Origin: Cristatella mucedo
Lineage: Eukaryota > Bryozoa > Phylactolaemata > Cristatellidae
Assembly: GCA_009760855.2 (NCBI GenBank)
Contig: WPIO01000011.1
Location: 41,001-105,000, forward strand
DNA length: 64,000 nucleotides
Direction of reading: 5' to 3'
The notes under the pieces are model-generated. The model ran no database searches, was not told the DNA's origin, and saw only the letters and a list, made by a program, of their open reading frames with translations. Position numbers and translations under genes: made by a program. The stretch's first letter is position 1. Each line of letters starts with the position of its first letter. This document shows, piece by piece, positions 46,243 to 56,854 of the stretch.

Positions 46243-46403
46243 TTTTTGTAGGAATGCTCGCGCTTTTGTAGGAATGCTGGCGCTTTTGTAGGAATGCTGA
46301 CGCTATTGTAGGAATGCTGGCGCTTTTGTAGGAATGCTCGCGCTTTTGTAGGAATGCTCGCGCTTTTGTAGGAATGCTCGCGCTTTTGTAGGAATGCTCG
46401 CGC
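46243..46403. repeat. 20-bp minisatellite, 8 copies
   Basis: Unit cgcttttgtaggaatgctcg repeated eight times head to tail, with a few substitutions (ctgg, ctga, tattg). Because 20 is not a multiple of three, the translated repeat cycles through three frames. The apparent repeated peptide on the minus strand is an artefact. Confidence 0.95.
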
Positions 46404-47410
46404 TCTCCTTGGTTCTTCTCGTCTCTTCTCGCTCTCTCGACACTCGTGCCAAGCACAGCTTTTGCGCTGTGTGAGAAACTTGGTTGGATACTACCTTTCA
46501 CTGGACACGCGAGCACACTGCTGGCAGCGTGCGCCTCGAAGGAGTCAAACGTCTCGGCGTTCCTTAGTATTGCAAGAGCCGTGGACGGCTCTTAAGGCTC
46601 TCAGACGAGAATTAGTTGATGGGTCGCTGTTTGGCTGGCGAACGAACCCAAATGGTCAGCTCGAGCCGTCCGTGCTAGGGCTCAGCACGAATCGAGGTTG
46701 ACTGCTTTTGGGCGAGATCTCGTTTACGATACTGCGAGACGAATTAGCACCGCTTTGACCAACGATGTAAGATGCAATCTATGCGAACGGTACGATGTGC
46801 TTCTCGCAAGGAAAACGAGCAACGTTCGGTTTGCGACGGCGGCGGCGGCGGCAGATCTCACGTGCTCGTCGTATCGCCGGTCGCTCGCATTATTCCCCAG
46901 AGAGCGATTCTGAGTCGAAGACAGCGAAGTAAGAACGCGAACACACCGGCCCGTGTTGCACAAAAAAGAAACGAACGCTTCCGCCGGCATCTGGCGTTGT
47001 CATTATGTCACTAGAGCTCGCTGCCTGTGGACTCGCTTCGTCGAATCCTAGTAGAATTACACGTCTATTATACGTCACTCCCAAAAGTACGACATAAGTG
47101 CGCCATCTTACCGCGTGACGTAAGTGCGTGGCGGGTTGCGGACGCGACGGACGGAGTTTCTCGCTTTAATTACTAGTGATTACGTCATTATATGATTATG
47201 GGAAACGAGAATCGGTGGAGCGTAGACGCTTGGGCGTCTTCTATAGTATTACAATTCTCTCCAAATTGATGCTGCTGTAAAAAAAGTTTACCCAACGTTT
47301 CCATTATCGATGCACGTGGCACTCGTGCAATATAGAAACGGCAGGAGGCACGACTACGCAATCTAGCGGCGTTCGGGCCGCGGCGACAAGCCGCACAGGG
47401 CTCGAGGCAC

Positions 47411-47450
<40 letters not shown>

Positions 47451-47567
47451 CCGGGAGCTCGAGGGCAAACGACGAGCCAGCGGCTGGGGATGACCACTCG
47501 CGCCCTGTGTGTGCAGCTGTGCCCGGCGGCGGCGGCGGCGGTGGCGGCGGTGGCGGCGGCAGCGGCA

Positions 47568-47611
<44 letters not shown>

Positions 47612-47618
47612 GGCGGCT
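47411..47618. repeat. Facing (CCG)n and (GGC)n arrays
   Basis: About 43 bp of pure CCG (47,411-47,453), a 70-bp spacer, then about 95 bp of GGC with occasional GTG or AGC units (47,524-47,618). The arrays are complementary and can pair as a long hairpin; the GGC strand could also form G-quadruplexes. The right end is 108 bases inside intron 1 from the donor of synaptotagmin-like exon 1. Confidence 0.9.
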
Positions 47619-47725
47619 GGAAGCGCGCCCTGCGCCGCAAGGAGCCCCAGTCAGTCAATCAGTCATTCGAGGGAATCCGCCCGCAGGGGCGCGGCCTGCC
47701 GGCTCGAGCTTTCGCGAACACTGAC

Positions 47726-47929
47726 CGCTGCCGCTCGTCTGGCGTCTCGTCCTCCGCCACACTGCTGCGCCTCTGCGTCCTGGCGTTTGGCCTTGAGCTT
47801 TTTGGCAATGCAGTAGCGGCTGATGGCGCAGAATGCGCCCACGGACAGCGCCACGCACGCCAGGACGATGAGGCCGGCGTAGAGCGGCACCTGGCTGGCC
47901 TCGCCGCCGCCGCTGCCGCCGCCGTCCAT
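47726..47929 (-). CDS. Synaptotagmin-like gene, exon 1 (transmembrane anchor)
   Basis: The start codon at 47,929 (context ccgcATGg) opens a frame of 68 codons to the donor GCAGCG|GTCAGT at 47,726/47,725, phase 0, matching the phase 0 acceptor of exon 2. The peptide has a 13-residue Gly/Ser-rich lumenal tip and a hydrophobic segment at about residues 14-37 (VPLYAGLIVLACVALSVGAF...). Cys at 25, 34 and 40 are candidate palmitoylation sites. A basic KKLKAKR stop-transfer run follows. This is the standard N-terminus of a synaptotagmin: type I orientation on vesicle or plasma membrane. An extra exon between this and exon 2, 11.8 kb away, cannot be excluded. In intron 1 lie numerous LINE and SINE insertions. 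Confidence 0.7.
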
Positions 47930-48850
47930 GCGGAGACGTGAACCTAGGGCGAGGCGAGCCGATGATGGCGAGCTGCAAATGGTCGCGGCGGCGCGGCTGC
48001 CACGCAGGCGCAGGGCAGCCTCAGGAGACGAGTCGGCTCGAGAGCGACCTTAGCCTGGAGCGCTAAGCTGAGGGCTGCGCGCCCGCCGCCGTCATCTGGC
48101 GCTAGACGGCAGCTGTGGCGGCGGCGTAGGTGGCCGGGTCTGCGAACGCCATCATGCCGACGTTTTCCTATCCACGTCGCTCGCGCCGCTGCCTAGCGCA
48201 AGCGCAGCCGGAGGCTATGTCTGGTTCATTCGCCGGCAGTCTCAAGCTGCGGTGGCACCGCCGGCCTTGCGGAGCTCAAGAGTGCTCACGCCCGCTTGCG
48301 CGCGAGAGCACTTACGGCCAGTCGCAGCCTGCTTTGGCTCACCGACCCGCCGCCGCCGTCGTCGTAGTCGTCGTCGTCGTCGCCGACGCGACGATGCGCA
48401 TCGCTCGGCACGCTTTCCAAGCTGGACGCAGGCACTCTGCACCGGCGGTCGCTGCCGGCGACGCGCCGTCGGCTATTGTTAATGGGCCTGATGATGCAGC
48501 CGCGGCGGTCGCTGCCGAAGCGCGCCGCGTTCGCCTGGGCGGCATCGATCGGCGCGAGCGCTCCCGCAGCAGCGCCAGCTAATAGACTGTCATATTGATT
48601 TGTTTAAGTGTCACCGTTCTTTTGATGACCATCGCCGCGTCCGGCTCGGAGGAAGCGCGGCCCTCTCATTCTCTCTCCCCCGGCAACCTCGCGATGCCGC
48701 GCCCACCGCAGCGGCGGCGGCGACAACGACGACGCCGCGGCGCGACCGCCGAGCGACCGCCGCCAGCCGCAGTGCGCCCGAAAGGCAGCCGGCTAGAAAG
48801 CCGCGAGCCGGCGCCGTCGCCGAGCTAATTAATCGCGACCGGGCATCGCG
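47930..48850 (-). promoter_or_regulatory. CpG-rich 5' flank of the synaptotagmin-like gene
   Basis: About 0.9 kb immediately upstream of exon 1 is very GC- and CpG-rich, with GCC/GTC triplet runs (48,340-48,400 and 48,700-48,740). No TATA box is obvious. It is the natural place for the promoter and 5' UTR if exon 1 is right. Inference from position and composition. Confidence 0.4.
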
Positions 48851-48879
48851 ACTATTTGCGCGCCGCGATCGTCGTAGCT

Positions 48880-49060
48880 GCACCGCGATCGCCACATCCG
48901 AAAGAGCATGCACGATCGTCCTTCACGCGATTGTCGTAAGCGCACGCACGATTGTGGCCAGCGTGGGCACGATTGTCGTGGCTTCGCGTGCGATCGCCGT
49001 TTTCGTAAGTGCACACGTAATCGTCGTAGGCGGCGGCTGGATCGTCGTGGGCGTAAGCAT
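48880..49060. repeat. Short degenerate repeat, about 30-bp units
   Basis: Repeated variants of cgattgtcgtaag / cgatcgtc with gcacgca spacers: attgtcgtaagcgcac, gattgtggccagcgtg, gattgtcgtggcttcg, gatcgccgttttcgtaag, aatcgtcgtaggcgg. Confidence 0.55.
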
Positions 49061-49064
49061 ACGT

Positions 49065-49195
49065 TCTGGCTCACTGGCAAAGGTGCTCGCCCCGACCTAG
49101 GTCTCGCTGAAGTCGTCGGCTCGAGCCCCTTGGAATATGGGAAGCACCAGAATGGTGACTAAGTTGTCCTAGGACGAGATACGAATGAGTTATAA
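49065..49195 (+). mobile_element. tRNA-derived SINE
   Basis: ctggctcactggcaaaggtg (A box) is followed by gtcggctcgagccccttgg (B box), then a diverged tail ending in gagttataatacaaatg. Same family plan as at 38,690. Confidence 0.75.
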
Positions 49196-49199
49196 TACA

Positions 49200-50610
49200 A
49201 ATGAATAATCGTCGTAGGCGTTGCCGCAGTGCGTTGCCCTCAGGCGTTGCCACGTTGCCCGCGGGCGGTGCTTCGCGTCGAGTTAGGACGGGCGCCCATG
49301 GCTTGGCGGACGCTGGCTGCTTTGCTGACGTCTGCCGCGTCGAGCCGCCGGCGAGCGGCTCGACGCGGGCACTTCCTGCTGCAGCATAATCCACTTGCCG
49401 CTCTTCCCGACTTTCCTCGGCGTCTCGCCGCGACTGCTTGAAGAGGCGTCGGTGGAGAGTTGAATGACCTCAGGGCGCGATACGAGGCAGGCTTACGTCC
49501 AAGGTGACGCTTAAGTAAATCACGCACGCAATCCCGGAAAAAAAACGATCGGACGATTCCCTTTGTGTATGTATGTCGTCCCTTAGTGTAGCAAAACAAA
49601 CCCAAACTGGCCTTTACGAGCTTGCGAACGCACGCGTGCACGGAGACCGATGCAGCGTGGTAGAATTTCTAGAGCCAGAGAGAGCCGTTAGCCTTTAGCC
49701 GTCGCCACACGCTATATGCTCAGACCAGCACGTTCGGTAGACCCAGTTAGGTCTACGTTCTGCCCCCCCCCAGTGAGCTGAGCAAGTCGGCTCTCTTTGC
49801 TAACTCGCTACAGATCTGTAGAGTCTGTGCAAGCGCTGGCTAAGGTCATTATTTATAAACGGAACGGCTGAGGTGGCGCCACTTTGCGGTTATAAAGGTT
49901 AAGCAGAGCTCACTGGCCTGGGAGCAAACGAGGACGCGAGCCCTATTGGAAAGAGAAAGCTGCCGCCGTGACCCGCTCGCACGTGACCAGTGCACACGTG
50001 ACCCTTCCGCCGGCATGTAGCCAACCGAGCTTTATGCGCTTGGCTGACGCGACCGTGCACTCAAAAAGTACCTGCTCGCACAGATTCGGCTACTGTGACT
50101 CACCAGCAGCTCGTTGAGGTGCTAGCTAGATCCACCGGTGCTCGGTATTCATCTGCCAAGACCGCTACCACATGGCGTACACTGTGCTTTTGTCGAATGA
50201 TCTCCGTTTCAGTGGAGCTGCACGCGTGTGCCGATTTTTGATAACTGTCAGGGACCTTAGCAGTTGTAGTTACAAGTCTGATTTATCGTGACTATATCGG
50301 CGAGAATTCTACTGAACGTATGGTCTCTGATCTGAACCGTTAAAAAGCGCTTGCTACATGGCGAATCCAAAAGCTGAATTGATTGCTTGCTCAGTAAAAA
50401 GAAATCGGACTTGATAGGAAAGTCCTCCAATAAGCTGACTCAAGTTGGGAAGAAGCAGTGCTCAAAAAAGGGCATAGCAGAATTTCGTAGCAGCTTTAGA
50501 ATGAGTTTGGGTGCACATCTCAACCAAAATAGTTCGAAAGGAAGTAACCCCACCAGAGCAGCATCGACGACATTTGTATAAGTACTTTAAAAAGGGTTAC
50601 CATCCGCTTG
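49200..50610. other. No gene supported
   Basis: A GC-rich block to about 49,440, then unique sequence. No recognisable exon. Confidence 0.35.
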
Positions 50611-50614
50611 TTTA

Positions 50615-50745
50615 GCAACGTACGATAACTTAATCTCTATTCAGGTGCTTCCCATATGCCTCAGGGATCGTGCCGATGACCTCGACCAGACCTTGGTCGG
50701 GGCGAGCATATACCATGAGTGCAGACGAACTTCAATGGCTGGGGT
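50615..50745 (-). mobile_element. tRNA-derived SINE, diverged
   Basis: The reverse complement reads ccattgaagttcgtctg (worn A box), gaccaaggtctggtcgaggtc, then gaggcatatgggaagcacctgaatagagattaagtt, matching the body and tail of the SINE at 54,375-54,520. Confidence 0.6.
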
Positions 50746-50749
50746 CATG

Positions 50750-51385
50750 CCGCAGTTAAACTGTAGAGCCAACTTTTAGTCTGCCGAGAATAATTTTGAG
50801 ACGAATATGAAGTTTAAGCATACATGGGGTAATAACGGCAGCAAGTGCGGACATCGTACGTAAGTTTCGAGTCAGTGCTTGAAGCTCACTGTGATGAAAA
50901 TTGGAAAATCAAGTATAGCTTGGGAGGCAGCAGATAACAAATGCGAGTGAGAGCATGGAAATGAATGCAGGCAAGAAGGAAGTCTTTTAGCTTAGGCTGA
51001 CGGAGTCCAGAACAGAGGACCGAATCTTCCAGCGCTGGATGTTTCCCTTGTGGGGCGTGCAAATGAGGGTAAATGCTTCGTGACTACTTTTGTATTAAAT
51101 GCTTACGCGATGGGCTGCTGCTGCTCTTACAAAGGCTCAGCTGATCGGCTCATCTATGACCAAGCTACTAATTCGATCTGGGCTATGATTCACGTGACTG
51201 CTGCCAACTCGTGTTAAATGCAATGCACCCTTATGGTTTCATATCGCACGTCGATGATTTAAGATTATAGAGGTGAAGACTGGTATAAAGAGCAATTTCC
51301 AATTACATTTTAATACTCCGTCAATAATTCAACTAATTGGCGAGACTTTTAATGTTGATCATTGCCAAGTAGTGAATGTAATGAT
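50750..51385. other. No gene seen
   Basis: Unique sequence with short open frames only. Confidence 0.4.
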
Positions 51386-51890
51386 TTAAGGTCACTTTAT
51401 ACTTTTGCTCCTGCCTATCTCTCAGATATACTCCCCCACCAGGCCAAGCATCGTACCACCCGCTTTTTGGAATCCAACAGTTTACCAATACCTTGTACAA
51501 ACTTCAAATTCTTTGGAGACCGTGCATTTAGTTCGTATGCTCCCAAAGCCTGGAACTCACTCCCGACTTGCGTCACAACATCCACTGACTTGACCGTTTA
51601 AAAAAAACAACTTAGAAATACACCTATTTAGGACAGCATTTAGTGGGTCCCTGTGAGTCGTCCTTATTGTGGTTATGCGTGCTGACACTGTGCATGCTGC
51701 CACTAACCACACTTGCATGCTGACCCAGTGCATGTCACCCCTAATCGTGTTATTCATGTTGTTTATCAAGCATGATAATACTCACCATTCAATCGCGTTT
51801 TGTTTTGCAGCAAATGTACATTGCCTAGAAAGAGATAATTTTCTGAGGGCACTTTATCAAGTGCATTATTATTAATATTATTATTAACCT
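51386..51890 (+). mobile_element. L2-like LINE, 3' end
   Basis: Encodes the APAYLSDILPHQAKHRTTRF to KAWNSLPT segment in one frame (51,402-51,590), then the 3' UTR and an (ATT)-rich tail at 51,868-51,886. Confidence 0.9.
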
Positions 51891-51894
51891 TGGT

Positions 51895-52415
51895 AACTGT
51901 GCATGTAAAAAAAGTTCGTGCGATGTAACCATGCCATGCTTACTCAACTGGCTTATCGTAAATGAAAATGTATGGAATTTTGTGTTCCGATTCGCAGTAA
52001 ATCAATCGTTCACTGCATTTAGAAACGTCGCTACAGGGTGTGTGCTTACATAAGGAATCTGCTAAATGCTGCCTATCCTAATCCTCAGATTGCCTAATTG
52101 ACTATAAGGCAGACTATGTTGGATTGGTAGGCCGTTGTCGGGGTTGAATACGATAAGACGCTATCGAAATAACGGTCTGAGGCACACAGAGATTTGCTCC
52201 ATCTTGTATTATGTACATTAATCACATTATAGTTTGAGACCGTTTCACATATCTTGCCAGATAGAGCCAAAGATTAGGACTGTAGCCTGTCTCTGGCCAA
52301 CTGAACTGCTTTTAATTTGAGATTCAGCCAAAAAGAGAACGACAATAATAATTCAGTCACGGGTGTCAGCCTGCCGCAACAGAGCTCTGGAGATATCAGT
52401 CATATTAGTGGTAGT
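51895..52415. other. No gene seen
   Basis: Unique AT-rich sequence with no defensible frame. Confidence 0.4.
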
Positions 52416-52419
52416 AGTA

Positions 52420-52620
52420 GTAATAACAATACATTTGATATAGCACCCTCAGAGAACTGAATCTCTTTCTAGGCACTTTACATTTGAAGCAAAGGAAGCA
52501 GGATCGAATGGTTAATGGTAGCATGCTCAATAAACAACCAGAATAGCATGATTAGGGGTGACGTGGGAAGGGTCAGCTTGCATGTACGGTTAGTGGCAGT
52601 ATGCATAGATGGCGGGCGTC
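52420..52620 (-). mobile_element. L2-like LINE 3' UTR
   Basis: Minus-strand tail (rich in TTA/TAC) then aaagtgcctagaaagagattcag and the conserved gtcacccctaatcatgct region. Confidence 0.8.
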
Positions 52621-52639
52621 AGTAGTACATGGCAGCCTT

Positions 52640-54370
52640 GTCAGTGGTAGATGGCAGTCGCCACCCGTGTACCTTTGCAAAACGTAAATTCCGCTGGCGG
52701 TGGCGAGCTATGTCGCTATTTGATTGACACTCCAAGCAAAAGAAAGGACAGGATGATTCAGTCGAGTTCAGTACGAGTGGGCCGTGTCAACAAACGCCAA
52801 GCCGACTATAAGTAGCTAACTTTGCTATGCTTGGGCGTTCAGGCTACTTTATCTATTGTGTTCGAACATGTTCGTTTCCAAATGGCCGACTGGTAGAGAT
52901 TCAGTCTCGAAGACTCGTAGTCGATCGCACCCTTCGCTTCTTCGACGATTGGCTACGATCCAGCAACCCTAGCTACAGGGCAGTGTCTGGTCATCGTGCG
53001 ATGAGTTACCGACGGGGACCCTATTTCCTTAACAGGAGAATTCCGATGATGCCGACCGAGGGATCCCGAGTCCGAGCCGAAACGGACTGACAGCCTCGGC
53101 TGCCTTAAGCAGCGGCGGCTGCAGCTCAAGCATCAGCAGTTTTTACTCGTGACCGCCGGCTGCTCATCGTTAGTGAATGCAGTAGTCATCAGGCGCTGCT
53201 AATTAGTCGTGCGTCTTCCACCTCATCGAATTGCCTCTTACAGTAAGCAGACTAGTCACATCTTATTAGTGGCGGATGGCCTCGTACGGACAGCCACGTG
53301 CGGCTGGGCCCCTAGGCAGAGCGGTTGGGAGGAGCTGGCTAGTGCTCTGCAGAGTTGGGTCGACTTCATTGTTGAACGGTCATGCGGTGATCAGCTTCAT
53401 ACTCGCTGACCGAATAGATTCATTTGTGAACGGCACAAGCTCGAAGCCTGCAGCCAAAGTTTTTGCATTCAGCTGCATACCCCGATGGTAAGCCGCAACC
53501 TACTTTCCGCATCTTGCTGTATGTAGTTCGAGACACCGACTCTGCCTCAGCTCGGCTGTAATGGTATAACGGCTGCACATGCAATGCTTTCTGATACGAA
53601 AGTAGCTAGGAATAGCGTAATGTATCAATCTATGTCAGAACGGACTAAGGTAGCTGCACAAGTCAGAAGCAAGCCTCGTTGAGAATATGCTACCACAGTC
53701 ATTCCACTCTATATCGAGGTTAGTCTGCAGAAAATAGTGTAGCTTCTCAGAGTATTTTCCGAATAATACACATCATAATCTCTAGCGTGTCTTCTGGCAG
53801 CATGACTGAGCTCTGCTTCAGGCATCGGGAAGAAACCGACCTCCACCCGACCTTGTGCAGAGCTTTTTGTCGTTATCGCTAGGAAGCAGAAGCTTGGGCG
53901 ATCAATACTCTAATTAAAACTTAACAAAGCACTGCACAGCTAGGCATCGCGAGAGGGGAGGAATATTTGGAGCAACTTCTGATGCCTTTGTGTGACAGGC
54001 ATATCCTGTGACAGACAGATGTAGTCAGAGCTTTCCGCTCTGATGACCGGCCGAGAAGTAGGATGGTAGTTGTTAGTAGTTGTGCCAGAGCGAAACGTGC
54101 TAACAAAATGTTTCTGCTTTACGACCATGCTAGCGCCAAGGGCTAGGGCTAAGGGCTCTTGGGTCCACTATTAATCAATGAGCATGCACATTTTTGCCTA
54201 GCCAAATTAGTGCTACATTTTTGCCTTACAGGTTTTACTTTTACCTTACATTTGCTTGAGATCCCGTCTGAAGCAGTAAATATTACGTGAAAAGCAATCA
54301 TTCGGGCCTATTCTGATGTATGCACCAGGGCTCGTAACGGAGACGCTTAAGCTGACGATAATTAATTTAT
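52640..54370. other. No gene supported
   Basis: Includes a tRNA-like stretch at 52,884-52,940 (tggccgactggtagag) that may be a worn SINE head, but no B box or tail. No recognisable coding exon. Confidence 0.35.
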
Positions 54371-54374
54371 ACCT

Positions 54375-54520
54375 ATAATTCTTTTGCATAGCGCCCCCAA
54401 GAGAACCTAATCTCTATTTAGGCGCTTCAAATATGCCTCGGGGCTCGAGCCCACGGCCTCAGCCAGACCTTGGTCGCGTGAGCACCTTAACCAATGGATC
54501 AAATTACGTTCCTGGCAGCG
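54375..54520 (-). mobile_element. tRNA-derived SINE
   Basis: Reverse complement: gatccattggttaaggtgctc (A box region), gaccaaggtctggctgagg, gtgggctcgagccccg (B box), then gcgcctaaatagagattagg and ttctcttgggggcgcta. This tail is close to that of the L2-like LINE. Confidence 0.8.
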
Positions 54521-54524
54521 ACGT

Positions 54525-55390
54525 CCTTGGGTATACATCATATCCCGAAGAAAACTGACGAGCGAGGGTAAAGTTATTTGGTTATGCACCTTGGGTATTT
54601 ACAAATACGCAAGCCTCAGTCATGACATTCGGGGATAAGGCTCTGACTGAAACTTTGGTTCCCACCAAATGCCCCGAGCTTCGTGGGAACCCAGTAGTTC
54701 AAAATAGCAATGTGCTCGACAATTATGAATCACCCGTAATGACTGGCCGTTGTTGGGGTTCTTCACCTGTAGTTGCTCCATACGATAAGAGTTGCTTTGT
54801 CATTCATGAGATGATTACGTTTGTTCAAGCTGCTTTAATTAATTAATAATACAAAAATAATTATTATAAGAAGTCTTTTGCATGATTTCCTCTATCAATC
54901 ACATTTAAATTCAGGCTCTTTATAGCACGCTGCATGATAGTCCAAAATCAAGAGTTAATTATGAACGTAGTATCAGGAGCAGACAAGCATCCAAAAGCAC
55001 ATAGGAAGTCATCAAAGGGTGCTGGTTGGAGAAAGTTTATTGGTCCTCAGGGAAAGCTTAACAGAATGGATATACCTTTAGTTGAATACTAAATCAAGCA
55101 AAGTCTATGTGTGTGCACATGCATAGAGCCATACCAGAGCCAAATTTATGACTAAGGTCATCACAAAGTGCTGAGAAGCTCCAGCATTTTTACGTGCATA
55201 GCTGCCGTAGTTAAAACAGAGGTTGCAAAGGATACTTATGTTGTTGCATGTACTCGAGCAGATCCACAGTTCGTGATCAATGCAATGGCCGAGCTGTACT
55301 CAAGTTGCAAGCGTCGCTATTGGCCAGTGTTACTTAATTCGACCAAGCAGGACGAATGAACCATGTAGCTCGCGTAATGAACTTGGCCAA
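54525..55390. other. No gene supported
   Basis: AT-rich with a few short frames (for example 54,622-54,846 plus) that show no domain. Confidence 0.35.
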
Positions 55391-55394
55391 GGAA

Positions 55395-56180
55395 TACCAG
55401 TCAAGTTTGCATACTTTCAGCTAAATAACATTGATCAAATTCGGGCTTTTTTAGATAGGGATACCGCATCTAAATTGGTCCAAGCATTTGTGACATCCCG
55501 TCTCGCCGCGGTAACACACTACTTGCTGGTCTACCGGCCTGTGCAATCAGGCTCTTATAGCTGGTGCAGCACTTTGCAGCTAGGCTTGTCTGTCGTGAGC
55601 GTCGCAGTTGCCACATCACATCACTTCTCACCGACCAGCACAGGTCCCAAGTCAAGCAACACAATGACTTTAAGGTTTTGTCACTCACGTTTAGGTCCCT
55701 TTATTCTTTGGCTTCAGCCTACCTAACAGATATAATCCACCGCCAGGCTGAGCATCGTACCTCCCACTTCCGGAGTCTAACTGTTTACCCATACCTCGTA
55801 CAAATCTCAAATCCTTCTGAGACCATGATTTTAGTTCGTTTGCTCACAAAACCCGGAAGTCATTCCCGACCTGCATCACGACATCTCCAGACTTATCCAC
55901 ATTTGAAAATAAACTAAATATGCATCTATTTATTACAGAATTTAGTGTTTCCCCATGAGTCATCCTTTATGTGCTTATTGCATGTTGTCACTGTGCATGC
56001 TGCCACTAACGAAACTTACATTCTGACCCTGTGCATGTCACCCATAATAATGTTATTCTTGTTGTTTATTGCGCATGCTACTGCTAACCATTCGTCCATC
56101 GTACTTTTTTTGTAGCAAATGTAAAGTACCTAGAAAGAGATTTCTGAGGGTGCTGTATCAAATGTATTATTATTATTATA
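55395..56180 (+). mobile_element. L2-like LINE, 3' half, diverged
   Basis: Follows the family from FAYFQLNNIDQIRA through ARLVCRERRSCHIT (near 55,570-55,615) to AYLTD and beyond, with frameshifts. The UTR follows, then tail tattattattattataatta at 56,166-56,187. Confidence 0.9.
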
Positions 56181-56714
56181 ATTATTGTTACCAGGCTAAA
56201 GCCATCGTAGTAAACATTCTGGGGTCACGGCAAAGTGAGGCTGGAGAACCGATGACATGAATATCAGTTCAATCAAACTTGCAAAATCTATCCAGAGTGC
56301 AAAAATGAGATAATCAAGACCTAGTCGCAATCTCTATGCCATCTTGATAACACCTGATTTTGCAAGCGTAACCAGTAAATCGTGCGCAATTTCTGTTTAA
56401 AGATTTCATGCCCCCCCCGAACCAGAATAATGAACTAAGAAAACTAAGAACTAAGAAAGCGGTGGCTTGACAGACTTTGAAGGGAGCAAGGTACACAGTT
56501 ACATTCGCAGTTAGATGGTAACTAGCTGTCTGCGGCAGTAGTAAGTTTGTTCTACAGCTCCTCCAGTAAAATGCTCGCTTTGCAAAGATTTATTGCAACG
56601 ATGCAGACCTTCACCCCTGCTGACTCTAAGTTCAGTGCTTCCTTTTATTCATTCTCAATGGTGAATATATAATAATATAACTTTTTTTCTCAAAAATACA
56701 AAATTTAATATATA

Positions 56715-56850
56715 TATGATTCGTTTTTAGTGCACCATAAGAGAAATTAATCTTTATCCATATGCTTTAGATATGCAGAAGGGTTCGAGTCTACTACCTC
56801 GGTTGTTAAAGGAGAGCTCCTTAACCCCGGGGCTAAACCAAGGCAATAAC
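56715..56850 (-). mobile_element. tRNA-derived SINE, diverged
   Basis: Reverse complement: tggtttagccccggggttaagg (A box), tagactcgaacccttc (B box-like), then gcatatggataaagattaat tail. Same plan as at 54,375. Confidence 0.7.
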
Positions 56851-56854
56851 GGAG

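Noticed and set aside
46034-46516. 160-codon minus-strand frame with repeated SIPTKARAFLQKREHSYKSA-type peptide
   Set aside because: By-product of the 20-bp minisatellite cycling through three frames.
47188-47816. Poly-Pro, poly-Ala and poly-Gly frames
   Set aside because: Translations of the (CCG)n and (GGC)n arrays.
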